The notes under the pieces were generated by a model. The model did no database searches. It was not told the DNA's origin and worked only from the letters and a program-made list of their open reading frames with translations. Shown piece after piece: positions 50,931 through 59,888 of a stretch of DNA of 64,000 nucleotides; the stretch's first letter is position 1, and every line of letters starts with the position of its first letter. Source of the stretch: CAYLNL01 sp964385175 (GTDB taxonomy: Bacteria; Bacteroidota; Bacteroidia; Flavobacteriales; Flavobacteriaceae); contig CAYLNL010000012.1 of assembly GCA_964385175.1 (NCBI GenBank), forward strand, positions 18,729-82,728, written 5' to 3'. The translations under genes and the position numbers were made by a program.

Positions 50931-53468
50931 TTGAAACCTGCTTTAGAAAAGCATTTTGCAAAAATAGGTTTATTATTTTTATCGTTCACGGTACTTTCGT
51001 GCAGCGCTATACGTCATTTGGAAGAAGGAGAGGCTCTCTTAACAAAAAATACCCTGTATGTAAATGGGAAAGTTCAACAAAAAGATGAAACTCAAAACCT
51101 CCTTCTTCAACAACCTAATACCTCGCTGCTGGGAGCGCCTGTGCGCCTGTATGTGCATAACTGGGCAGAAAAATACCCTGAACAGGCTTTTGAAGAGTGG
51201 TTATACAGGAAACCTAAACGGGAGGGAAGGCTAAAAAATTTTCTCTCCCAAAAACAACTCACCGAGCTTAAAAATATGTCAGTAGGTTTCCAGAACTGGC
51301 TCAAGAAAACAGGTGAGCCACCCGTTATCCTCGACCTGTCTAAAACCCGGAAATCTGCCAATAGATTGCGTCTCTATTATGAGAGTAATGGCTTTTTTAA
51401 TGCCACGGTTGCCTATGATATACTCCCTCAAAAAAATAAACGAGCCGCTATATCCTATCGGGTAACTACGGGAGAGCCCTATTTTGTAGATAGTATTACT
51501 ACCGATATAAGCGCTAAACAAATAGATTCTATTTATGAAAAAAATAAGAAAAATTCTTTCATAAAAGAGGGCAAACAATTCAGCTTAGCCGATTTTAATG
51601 CAGAGCGAAACCGACTGAGTGTTCTTTTTTTAAACTCCGGGATATTTGGCTTTCAAAACAATTCTATTGTATTTAATATTGAAAGAGATACCCTGGCAAT
51701 ACACCAGGATTATAAATTGCCGGTGGAGGTGAGTATTGGTAATTTGGTGCAGCAAAGCAACACCGATTCGCTCCAGGAAGTTCCCTATAAAATTCACACT
51801 ATAAAAGATGTCCATATTTATGTGGATGCCACTCCATCAGATAGCCTCATAACCACTTCCTATAATAAGTACACAATTCACTATAAAAATAAACTCAATT
51901 ACAAACCGCGCGCGCTAACCAATGCTGTAGCTATAAACCCCGACAGCGTGTATAGTGAAGCAGCCCGTACACTAACCAACCGCCAGCTCAATAATCTCAG
52001 GGTATTCAAATATCCCGGTATAAATTATACCTATCAAGATACCACACAGGCGTTGTTAGCCGCCAATATTCGCCTCACCAGCCTGCCAAAATTTTCACTC
52101 GGCTTCAACACCGATATATCCCACTCTAATATACAAGATTTCGGTATTTCCTTTAGCGCTTCCCTCATCAGCAGAAATGTGTTCAGTGGCGCCGAAATAC
52201 TGGAAATTGCTGCCAGGGGAACTCTTGGCGCCTCTAAAGAAGCTAACGATGCCCAGGATAGATTCTTCAACATTTCTGAAATAGGAGCGGATATTCGCCT
52301 CAATTTCCCCCGTTTTTTCTTTCTCTTCAATACCAATGAACTTATTCCAAAATACATGACCCCGGAAACCCGCATTTCCTTGGGCACCAGCGTGCAAACC
52401 AACATTGGATTGGATAAGCAGAGCGTTAACGGGTTTTTGCGCTATACGTGGACTCCTCATGTGTTTAAAAAAAATGCTTTTGAATTGTTTAATACACAGT
52501 ACATCCGAAACGTAAACCCCGACAATTTTTTTAATGTTTATGGAAACACCTATCAACGGCTAAAAGAGGTAGCTGTTGCTAATGGACAGTTAAACCCGGC
52601 AGATGATTTTGAAATTCCCGGTGAAGCTGAGCAGTTTATTGCAAATGTACTCTCTGGCGCTATTATTGTCCCCGACGAAGATAAAACCGAAGTGCGCAGG
52701 ATTGATGAACGAAAAACCCGGCTCACCGATAACAACCTTATTCTTGCCAGCAATTTTACACACACACGGAACAACCGTACAGGAATAACCGATAACCGGT
52801 TTTCCCAGTTTCGTGGCAAGATAGAGATAGCCGGTAATGCCCTTTCATCGTTGGCCAAAACCCTCAACCTAAAGAAAAATTCAAACAACCAGTATGAGAT
52901 TTTTGGAGTAGCCTATTCCCAATACGTAAAAGCAGAATTAGACTATATTAAATATTGGTCGTTTTCAGAAGATAATGTTCTGGCATTCCGAAGTTTTATG
53001 GGAATTGCCATTCCCTATGGAAATTCAGATAACATTCCCTTTTCCCGAAGCTACTTTGCCGGCGGCTCTAATGATAATAGAGCCTGGGAAGCCTATTCGC
53101 TGGGGCCCGGAAGCACCTTGTCTATCAATGATTTTAATGAAGCCAACCTGAAACTCGCCTTCAATTTAGAATATCGTTTCCCTATCTTTGGCGATGTTAA
53201 AGGCGCTCTCTTTGCCGATGCGGGAAATATCTGGAATATATGGGATAATATTACAGACCCTCAAGCTACTTTCAATAACCTTTCATCTCTCAAAGACATT
53301 GCATTGGGAACGGGTTTTGGACTACGCTACGATTTTGGTTTTTTTGTACTCCGCTTCGATACAGGATTTAAAACCTATAACCCAGCCTATGAAAGCGGGC
53401 GAAAATGGTTCAAAGAGTATAACTTTGCCAATGCCGTTTACAATATAGGCATCAATTACCCCTTCTAA
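50931..53468 (+). CDS. tamL: TamL, lipoprotein Omp85-family assembly factor
   Basis: The 845-aa outer-membrane protein is the lipidated TamA-type insertase of Bacteroidota, partner of TamB. Lipobox VLSC gives Cys24, followed by SAIRHLEEGEALLTKN. POTRA-like domains lie at about 25-390 (RLRLYYESNGFFNATVAYDI is one). The C-terminal surface-antigen barrel has RSYFAGGSNDNRAWEAYSLGPGS and GDVKGALFADAGNIWNI, including the Omp85 [VI]RG[FY]-like loop region, and ends in INYPF. Start is a TTG, supported by the signal sequence right after it. Length fits. Confidence 0.9.
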   Translation: MKPALEKHFAKIGLLFLSFTVLSCSAIRHLEEGEALLTKNTLYVNGKVQQKDETQNLLLQQPNTSLLGAPVRLYVHNWAEKYPEQAFEEWLYRKPKREGRLKNFLSQKQLTELKNMSVGFQNWLKKTGEPPVILDLSKTRKSANRLRLYYESNGFFNATVAYDILPQKNKRAAISYRVTTGEPYFVDSITTDISAKQIDSIYEKNKKNSFIKEGKQFSLADFNAERNRLSVLFLNSGIFGFQNNSIVFNIERDTLAIHQDYKLPVEVSIGNLVQQSNTDSLQEVPYKIHTIKDVHIYVDATPSDSLITTSYNKYTIHYKNKLNYKPRALTNAVAINPDSVYSEAARTLTNRQLNNLRVFKYPGINYTYQDTTQALLAANIRLTSLPKFSLGFNTDISHSNIQDFGISFSASLISRNVFSGAEILEIAARGTLGASKEANDAQDRFFNISEIGADIRLNFPRFFFLFNTNELIPKYMTPETRISLGTSVQTNIGLDKQSVNGFLRYTWTPHVFKKNAFELFNTQYIRNVNPDNFFNVYGNTYQRLKEVAVANGQLNPADDFEIPGEAEQFIANVLSGAIIVPDEDKTEVRRIDERKTRLTDNNLILASNFTHTRNNRTGITDNRFSQFRGKIEIAGNALSSLAKTLNLKKNSNNQYEIFGVAYSQYVKAELDYIKYWSFSEDNVLAFRSFMGIAIPYGNSDNIPFSRSYFAGGSNDNRAWEAYSLGPGSTLSINDFNEANLKLAFNLEYRFPIFGDVKGALFADAGNIWNIWDNITDPQATFNNLSSLKDIALGTGFGLRYDFGFFVLRFDTGFKTYNPAYESGRKWFKEYNFANAVYNIGINYPF

Positions 53469-53584
53469 AGAAAATAGAGAAATTTTATACTAAAAACCAA
53501 TATCTTGCTTCCTTTATATAGAAACTACCCTGCCATAAATACCTCCCCAACACATGATTTTTTAACAGTTCTTTATTTATAAAT

Positions 53585-53611
53585 AAAAAAGCGCACTCTT
53601 TGAGAATGCGC
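53585..53611 (-). terminator. Terminator of the Kelch lipoprotein gene
   Basis: GCGCA (53591-53595) pairs with TGCGC (53607-53611), with an inner TCT/AGA; read on the minus strand it is followed by a T6 run. It lies 26 bp after the stop of the minus-strand gene. Confidence 0.65.
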
Positions 53612-53637
53612 CTTATCTTTAAAAAAGATAACCCGAA

Positions 53638-54579
53638 CTATTCAATAACCCATACTTCATTCAACAAATTAGAGCCATCATCACCCCCTATAATGTATAA
53701 CTTATCATTGGCAACTACACATCTAAGCCCGTACCTGGGCGTAAAACCGGCAGGAGCTTCAAACGCAGTCCACGTATCGGTAGCAGGATCATAATACTGT
53801 ATATCATTAGTATAACCAGCGCCTTCTATATCTCCTGCAATAACCCAAACCTTATCATCAAAAACAGCACTTCCATGGTCAGAACGTCCCATTATCTCCC
53901 CCTGCGATACAACTTCATAGTTTATACCATCTGTACTAGATAAAAGCTCATCAGAATAACCCGAGGGTACAAACCCCCCAAACACCCATAGCCGGTTATT
54001 ATATACTTCGCAACTATGCCCGGAATGGGGCCCAAAATTATCACCGACCTCTTGTGTAAAATCGCCTCCGTTAACACTGTGCCACACATCGCCAAGTACT
54101 CCTGACGTATTATTATAGCCCCCCAGCATCCATACCTGGTTATTAAATACAGTAGTGGTGTGGCTGGTTCTACCTTCAAAAACCCCTGAAGATTTTTCAC
54201 TCCACCCGCCTCCGGCATCATTACTTCCATACACTATATCTGAAAATGCACCTACGAAGGGAGTGCCGCCAGATGTCCAGATTATTCCATTAAATACCAC
54301 ACTCGCATGGGCAAGCAGCGCTTGGGGAATAGCCTCTCTCAGTTCCCAGGTAACACCCCCGTCAGAGCTACTATATACAGATGCCGTTCTTCCGCCATCA
54401 TCTAAGCCACCCAATACCCATAGCGCATCATTAAAATATACACATGTGTGGAAACTTCTCGGAGTAAACCCGGTAGTAACGTCTACCTTATGCATGGTCA
54501 GCGGTTTATTAGAATCATGATCCTTACTACAACCTGCTAATAGGGCAATAAATACAAGAAACAAAATTACTTTTTTCAT
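53638..54579 (-). CDS. Kelch-repeat lipoprotein
   Basis: The 313-aa lipoprotein (lipobox LAGC, Cys17) has about five to six Kelch blades with repeated W-V-x-G-G motifs: ALWVLGGLDDGGR, GIIWTSGGTPF, QVWMLGGYNNTSG, RLWVFGGFVPSG, KVWVIAGDIEGAG and KLYIIGGDDGS. This gives a beta-propeller exposed at the cell envelope. S-H-[TS] turns precede each blade. It has no type IX C-terminal signal. The role may be protein or glycan binding; nothing nearby helps. Confidence 0.88.
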   Translation of the reverse strand: MKKVILFLVFIALLAGCSKDHDSNKPLTMHKVDVTTGFTPRSFHTCVYFNDALWVLGGLDDGGRTASVYSSSDGGVTWELREAIPQALLAHASVVFNGIIWTSGGTPFVGAFSDIVYGSNDAGGGWSEKSSGVFEGRTSHTTTVFNNQVWMLGGYNNTSGVLGDVWHSVNGGDFTQEVGDNFGPHSGHSCEVYNNRLWVFGGFVPSGYSDELLSSTDGINYEVVSQGEIMGRSDHGSAVFDDKVWVIAGDIEGAGYTNDIQYYDPATDTWTAFEAPAGFTPRYGLRCVVANDKLYIIGGDDGSNLLNEVWVIE

Positions 54580-54915
54580 AACACCGATTTTTTTAATATA
54601 TGATAAGATGCAAAAATATAAAAAAGGTTGCGTAAAACCCCTTACTTTTTTCTCCTGTATAAAATCTTTTACAAATAGTAGAACTGTATAAAGTAGAAAG
54701 ATAATTCTTTTTAAGTAAACAATAAAAAAATATTAATCATAATTATCTCTATGTATATAAAATATACATTCATTCTATTCGTATAATTCTATATTTCTAA
54801 CCTCCCCAAGCCACCCTATCTACATCTTTCCATACTAAATAACATAAAAAAGTATAACAGTATTTCCTGAAACTTTCCTAACTTGCATTAACAAAACAAC
54901 CATAATCCCTTTTGT
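54580..54915. other. AT-rich spacer before fadD, no gene seen
   Basis: This 336-bp stretch between divergent genes is very AT-rich with many short A/T runs. TAACTTGC near 54879 is one base short of the TAnnTTTG box. I found no clear operator palindrome, open frame or RNA fold. Confidence 0.5.
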
Positions 54916-56700
54916 ATGGATATAAATTCTGTAACCCGAATTTTTGACATCCCCTATTATCAACTTAAAAACTATCAACTTTCAAACGCCTTAGTCTCTA
55001 AATATAAAGATAGCTGGGTACAAACTTCTACCCGGGCATATATAGAAAAAGCCAACCGCCTCAGTAGGGGGTTGTTGCATATAGGTGTACAACCCGGGGA
55101 CAAAATAGCCGTTATTTCAATCGCTAACCGAACCGAATGGCACGTGGCCGATATAGGAATACTCCAGGCAGGAGCGCAGAGCGTACCCATCTATCCTAAC
55201 ATATCGGAAGAAGAATACGAATATATATTGAACCATTCGGGGGTTTCCCGCTGTTTTGTATCGGATGAGGACCTGTTTAAAAAAGTAAATTCCCTCAAAT
55301 CCAGGGTACCGCATCTCAAGGAAATCTACTCGTTTGATGCGGTAGCAGGGTGTAAAAGCTGGAACGAAATACTAGATTTAGGTAACGATGAGAGCAACCA
55401 GAAAGATGTGGAAGAACGCAAAAATGCCATACAGCCCGATGACCTGGCTACCATTATCTATACCTCCGGCACTACCGGGAAACCCAAAGGCGTTATGCTA
55501 TCGCATCACAATATCGTTTCCAATGTGCTGGCTTGTACAGAACGCATTCCGTTGAAAGTGGGTGATGTGGCGCTGAGCTTTCTGCCTGTTTGTCATATTT
55601 TTGAGCGAATGGTCATCTATTCCTATCAATATAGAGGGGTCAGCATCTATTTTGCCGAGTCCATCGACAAGATCGGCGACAATCTCAAGGAAGTGAAACC
55701 CTCCATCATGACAGTAGCCCCCCGTCTTTTGGAAAAACTATACGACAAAATCTATACAACGGGAACCGCTCTTCACGGAATAAAAAGAAAACTTTTCCTC
55801 TGGGCAGTGGCATTGGGCTCACAATTTGAACCATACGGGGCTAATGGCTGGTGGTATGGAATGAAATTAGCCCTTGCCCGGAAACTGGTTTTCCATAAAT
55901 GGAAAGCGGCTCTGGGCGACAGATTACACGTGATGGTATCCGGGGGCGCCGCTTTGCAGCCCCGCCTGGCGAGAATTTTCGGAGCTGCCGGCATTCCGGT
56001 TATGGAAGGGTATGGCTTGACGGAAACATCGCCCGTAATTTCTGTGAATGATGAACGAAACCATGGTTGGAAGATAGGTACGGTAGGGAAGATAATCCCC
56101 GGTGTAGAAGTGAAGATCGCCGATGACGGCGAGATACTCTGCAAAGGTCATAACATTATGCTGGGCTACTATAAAGACCCTGAAGGCACCGCCGAAGTTA
56201 TGAAAGGCGCCTATTTTCACACGGGCGACATCGGTGAAATAGACAGCGAGGGGTTTCTGAAAATAACCGATCGTAAAAAAGAAATGTTCAAAACCTCGGG
56301 GGGAAAATACATAGCTCCGCAACTCATAGAGAACCAGATGAAACAGTCCCCTTTCATAGAACAGATTATGGTAGTGGGAGACGGGGAAAAAATGCCGGCA
56401 GCGCTCATTCAGCCTAATTTTGAACATATAAAAGAATGGGCTAAAAAACGAAAAACAGCGCTTGGCGACTCGTATGAAGCGATCAGCCAAAACCCGGCGG
56501 TCATTGCAAAAATACAGGAAGAAATAGACCGTAACAACAAACACTTCGGGCACTGGGAAAAAGTAAAAGTCTTTGAACTGACCCCCGACGTCTGGAGCGT
56601 GGAAAAGGGGCATCTCACCCCCACCCTGAAACCAAAACGCAAGGTCATCAAAGAAAAATACAGGGCACTGTACAATAAAATGTACGGGCATAGCAGTTAA
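54916..56700 (+). CDS. fadD: Long-chain fatty acid-CoA ligase
   Basis: The 594-aa enzyme activates fatty acids to acyl-CoA with ATP. The AMP-binding P-loop IIYTSGTTGKPKGVMLSH lies near residue 180, GYGLTETSPVISVN near 370, and YFHTGDIGEIDSEGFLKITDRKKEMFKTSGGKYIAP near 435 with the conserved Arg-Lys. It belongs to the FACS family found in Bacteroidota. It starts the fatty-acid degradation run and is followed by a repeat-containing spacer of 207 bp and fadN. Transcription with fadN is likely but a weak separate promoter may exist (AAACTTTG at 56894). Confidence 0.94.
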   Translation: MDINSVTRIFDIPYYQLKNYQLSNALVSKYKDSWVQTSTRAYIEKANRLSRGLLHIGVQPGDKIAVISIANRTEWHVADIGILQAGAQSVPIYPNISEEEYEYILNHSGVSRCFVSDEDLFKKVNSLKSRVPHLKEIYSFDAVAGCKSWNEILDLGNDESNQKDVEERKNAIQPDDLATIIYTSGTTGKPKGVMLSHHNIVSNVLACTERIPLKVGDVALSFLPVCHIFERMVIYSYQYRGVSIYFAESIDKIGDNLKEVKPSIMTVAPRLLEKLYDKIYTTGTALHGIKRKLFLWAVALGSQFEPYGANGWWYGMKLALARKLVFHKWKAALGDRLHVMVSGGAALQPRLARIFGAAGIPVMEGYGLTETSPVISVNDERNHGWKIGTVGKIIPGVEVKIADDGEILCKGHNIMLGYYKDPEGTAEVMKGAYFHTGDIGEIDSEGFLKITDRKKEMFKTSGGKYIAPQLIENQMKQSPFIEQIMVVGDGEKMPAALIQPNFEHIKEWAKKRKTALGDSYEAISQNPAVIAKIQEEIDRNNKHFGHWEKVKVFELTPDVWSVEKGHLTPTLKPKRKVIKEKYRALYNKMYGHSS

Positions 56701-56850
56701 GAATCAAGACAGGGAAAGTACTGAGTAGTGAGATATAAGTATTGAGATGACCTTGAACGTGAAACCTGAAACTTTGAACCAAGAAGCAAGAATCAAGACA
56801 TGGAAAAGAGAGAACAGAACATGGAAAATAGAAGTAAAATTGGTTAACAG
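56701..56850 (+). repeat. Purine-rich dispersed repeats in the fadD-fadN spacer, no gene
   Basis: Two copies of AATCAAGACA[GT]GGAAA lie at about 56702 and 56792, and a GAACAGAACATGGAAAATAGA block at about 56812. The first motif is that of the repeat bracketing the S23 gene at 59482, the second that bracketing the S23 pseudogene at 61176. AGTAGTGAGATATAAG near 56725 matches the array at 31.3 kb. All are in one orientation, without an inverted partner or S23 frame. Confidence 0.75.
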
Positions 56851-56907
56851 TCAATTTAAAACGATCAACCTTATTAAGACATTAACAACTAACAAACTTT
56901 GAACTAA

Positions 56908-59313
56908 ATGACGAGAAGAATCACCAACGTTGCAGTAATCGGTTCGGGCGTTATGGGGAGCGCCATCGCCTGCCACTTTGCCAATATAGGCGTAGCCGTT
57001 CTATTGCTCGATATTGCGCCCAAAGAACTTACCCCCGAAGAAATAAAAAGAGGCTTGTCATTGGAACATCCCGCCGTCCGCAATCGCATCGTAAATGAAA
57101 ACCTGGCGAGAGCCGTCAAATCCAACCCTGCTCCTCTCTATCATCCCGCTTTTGCCAATCGCATCCAAACCGGCAACCTGGAAGACGATCTGGAAAAAAT
57201 CGCCCGGGCAGACTGGGTACTGGAAGTGGTCATAGAACGACTGGATATTAAAAAGAACGTTTTTGAACAAATTGAAAAGTATCGCAAGCCGGGAACGCTC
57301 ATTACCTCCAACACATCGGGTATTCCCATCGCCTTTATGAATGAAGGTAGAAGCGAAGACTTCCGGCGTCATTTCGCCCTAACTCACTTTTTCAACCCGC
57401 CCCGCTATCTCAAACTCTTTGAAGTGGTCCCAGGACCGGATTGTGCCCCCGAAGTAGTTGACTTTTTAATAGGGTATGGCGAAAAATTTCTTGGAAAAAC
57501 ACCTGTCCTTGCCAAAGACACGCCCGCCTTTATCGGCAATCGTATCGGAATTTTTGGTATCCAGAGCATTTTTCACCGGATGACAGATTTAGAATTGAGC
57601 ATAGAAGAAGTAGATAAACTCACTGGTACAGCCATCGGTCGGCCCAAATCGGCTACCTTTCGCACCGTTGATCTGGTGGGATTAGACACACTGGTGCATG
57701 TAGCCAAAGGACTCTACGAAAACTGCCCCGGTGATGAAGTCCGGTCGCTGTTTAAAATTCCCGGTTTTATTCAGAAAATGTTGGAAAATAAATGGTTAGG
57801 GAGTAAAACCGGGCAGGGTTTTTATAAAAAAATAACCCGGGAAGACGGAAAAAGTGAAATTCTGGCCCTAAATCTGACCGACCTGACCTATCGCTCTACC
57901 CAAAAAGTTTTTTTTGAAACTCTTGAACAAGCAAAAAATACAACCAACGCCACCGACCGCTTTCACATTTTAATAGCGGGAAATGACAAAGCCGGGGCTT
58001 TCTACCGCAAACACTTCGCCGCCCTGTTCGCCTATGTGCAGCACCGCATCCCCGAAATATCTGATGAACTCTACCGGATAGACGACGCCATGAAAGCTGG
58101 TTTCAACTGGGAAAACGGCCCCTTTGAGTTGTGGGACACCATCGGTGTGGAAAAAGGCATTGAACTCATGAAAGCCGAAGGATACGAACCTGCCGCATGG
58201 GTTACCCAGATGCTTGCTTCCAAGAATACCTCCTTTTATATAATAAAAGATGGTGCCACATACTATTACGATATTCCATCTAAAACCTACCACAAGAAAT
58301 TCGGGCAGGACGCTTTTATCCTGTTGGACAATATTCGCCCCAACAAAACCTTGTGGCAAAATGCCGATGCTGCCATACAAGATTTGGGAGATGGGATCCT
58401 AAACCTTGAATTTCGCTCCAAAATGAACACCATCGGCAGCGGCGTATTGCAGGGCATTCACAAAGCTCTCGACAAGGCGGAAAAAGAATTTCAGGGTTTG
58501 GTAATTGCTAATGAAGGGACTAATTTTTCGGTAGGTGCCAACCTCGCCATGGTCTTTATGTTAGCTACAGAGCAGGAGTATGACGAGCTAAATGCCGCTG
58601 TGAAGACTTTCCAGGATATGGCGATGCGCCTTCGTTACTCACCCATCCCCACCGTAGCTGCCCCTCACGGGATGACCTTTGGCGGCGGCTGTGAACTGTG
58701 CCTGCACGCCGATGCCGTAGTGGCATCTGCTGAGACCTATATTGGGCTGGTGGAATTTGGTGTAGGCCTTATCCCCGGCGGTGGCGGTACCAAAGAAATG
58801 ACACTGCGGGCTGCCGACACCTTCCGAAAAGGAGATGTGGAGTTAAATGCGTTGCGGGAGTACTTTTTAACCATAGCGATGGCAAAAGTGAGCACATCTG
58901 CCTATGAAGCCTTCAATTTTGGCATTTTTCAGAAAGGGAAAGACACCGTAGTCGTCAACAGAGACCGGCAAATCGCTGAAGCCAAAAAACGAGCACTGCT
59001 CATGGCCGAGGCAGGCTACACTCCTGCTATCCCGCGCATCGACCTGAAAGTATTGGGAAAACAAGCATTAGGCATGTTTTTAGTAGGAACCGATTCCATG
59101 AAAGCCGGGAATTATATTTCTGAACACGATGCCAAAATTGCTAATAAGTTAGCCTATGTGATGAGTGGAGGCGACCTATCTGAAGCCAACTTCGTCTCCG
59201 AGCAATACCTGCTGGATCTGGAGCGGGAAGCCTTTCTATCTCTCTGTACCGAACGAAAGACCCTGGAACGCATTCAACACATGCTAAAAACGGGAAAAGC
59301 GCTGCGGAATTAG
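56908..59313 (+). CDS. fadN: 3-hydroxyacyl-CoA dehydrogenase / enoyl-CoA hydratase fusion
   Basis: The 801-aa enzyme performs hydration and NAD-linked dehydrogenation in beta-oxidation. The dehydrogenase is N-terminal (AVIGSGVMGSAIACHFANIG at 8-27, ALTHFFNPPRYLKLFEVVP, KDTPAFIGNRIGIFG) and the crotonase domain C-terminal (NEGTNFSVGANLAMVF near 536, GMTFGGGCELCLHADAVVA near 590, GLIPGGGGTKEM). This order, opposite to E. coli FadB, and the length are those of B. subtilis FadN (about 789 aa), as is the gene order fadN-fadA-fadE. GC content looks higher than in much of the window. An S23 unit occupies the spacer to fadA. Confidence 0.93.
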   Translation: MTRRITNVAVIGSGVMGSAIACHFANIGVAVLLLDIAPKELTPEEIKRGLSLEHPAVRNRIVNENLARAVKSNPAPLYHPAFANRIQTGNLEDDLEKIARADWVLEVVIERLDIKKNVFEQIEKYRKPGTLITSNTSGIPIAFMNEGRSEDFRRHFALTHFFNPPRYLKLFEVVPGPDCAPEVVDFLIGYGEKFLGKTPVLAKDTPAFIGNRIGIFGIQSIFHRMTDLELSIEEVDKLTGTAIGRPKSATFRTVDLVGLDTLVHVAKGLYENCPGDEVRSLFKIPGFIQKMLENKWLGSKTGQGFYKKITREDGKSEILALNLTDLTYRSTQKVFFETLEQAKNTTNATDRFHILIAGNDKAGAFYRKHFAALFAYVQHRIPEISDELYRIDDAMKAGFNWENGPFELWDTIGVEKGIELMKAEGYEPAAWVTQMLASKNTSFYIIKDGATYYYDIPSKTYHKKFGQDAFILLDNIRPNKTLWQNADAAIQDLGDGILNLEFRSKMNTIGSGVLQGIHKALDKAEKEFQGLVIANEGTNFSVGANLAMVFMLATEQEYDELNAAVKTFQDMAMRLRYSPIPTVAAPHGMTFGGGCELCLHADAVVASAETYIGLVEFGVGLIPGGGGTKEMTLRAADTFRKGDVELNALREYFLTIAMAKVSTSAYEAFNFGIFQKGKDTVVVNRDRQIAEAKKRALLMAEAGYTPAIPRIDLKVLGKQALGMFLVGTDSMKAGNYISEHDAKIANKLAYVMSGGDLSEANFVSEQYLLDLEREAFLSLCTERKTLERIQHMLKTGKALRN

Positions 59314-59344
59314 TAGAGAACTAAGAGGCAAGAACCCATTTATC

Positions 59345-59872
59345 AGAACCAAGAACCAAGAACCAAGAACCAAGAATCAAGACAAGGTAACAGCGCATAA
59401 AAGTATAGAGAATATAACAAAGAAATTAAAATTTCAAATAGCCCAATAGCCATTTAATAAGAGAATCAAGAATCAAGACGCATGAGAAGGCATAATTTTA
59501 AAAAGCTAAAAATCTGGAAAGAAGGTATGGGATTAGTTTCCGACACCTATAAAATAACCCGTACCTTTCCTGAGTTTGAGCGGTTCATTTTAGCCTCTCA
59601 ACTCATACGATGCGCTGTTTCCATTCCCTCCAATATTGCCGAAGGAACCAGCAAAAGTTCTGAAAAGCATTTCAATAAATACCTGGAAGACAGCCTGGGT
59701 TCCGCTTATGAATGGGAAACACAACTGATAATTGCATTAGAAGAAAAATACATATCCGAAGAAACGTTTAAAGAATTAGAAAACAAAATTCAACAATTAC
59801 AAAAAATGATCTCAGGTTTCATGGAAGGAATCAACTAAATTGTCTTGATTCTTGTTTCTTGTTTCTTGAGTC
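59345..59872 (+). mobile_element. Repeat-bounded unit 1 carrying an S23 four-helix-bundle gene
   Basis: The left arm 59358-59384 and right arm 59841-59867 are inverted copies of 27 bp with 25 identities (the two differences are C versus A). The left arm continues outward as an AAGAACC-type tandem from 59345. The single gene inside ends 2 bp before the right arm. A further direct copy of the inner motif (AATCAAGAATCAAGAC) is at 59464-59479. No transposase, target duplication or other gene is seen, so mobility is inference. Confidence 0.45.
59482..59838 (+). CDS. S23-type four-helix-bundle protein (23S rRNA intervening-sequence protein family)
   Basis: The 118-aa protein matches the S23/IVP family: RRHNFKKLKIWKEGMGLV start, TRTFPEFERFILASQLIRCAVSIPSNIAEGTSK with the conserved S-I-P-[SA]-N-I-A-E-G, and FNKYLEDSLGSAYEWETQLIIAL. 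Family members occur in intervening sequences of bacterial 23S rRNA genes and as the Avd accessory in diversity-generating systems; they form pentameric helical bundles that bind nucleic acid. Here it lies between fadN and fadA within its own inverted repeat. No reverse transcriptase or rRNA is adjacent. Function is unknown. Confidence 0.88.
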   Translation: MRRHNFKKLKIWKEGMGLVSDTYKITRTFPEFERFILASQLIRCAVSIPSNIAEGTSKSSEKHFNKYLEDSLGSAYEWETQLIIALEEKYISEETFKELENKIQQLQKMISGFMEGIN

Positions 59873-59888
59873 TAAAAATTGAAATATT

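Noticed and set aside
55924..56691. Long minus-strand open frame inside fadD (255 codons)
   Set aside because: It is a shadow of a GC-richer, strongly conserved gene; its translation is rich in Phe/Tyr with no family pattern.
59482..59838. S23 gene as the Avd component of a diversity-generating retroelement
   Set aside because: No reverse transcriptase, template repeat or variable repeat is found near it.
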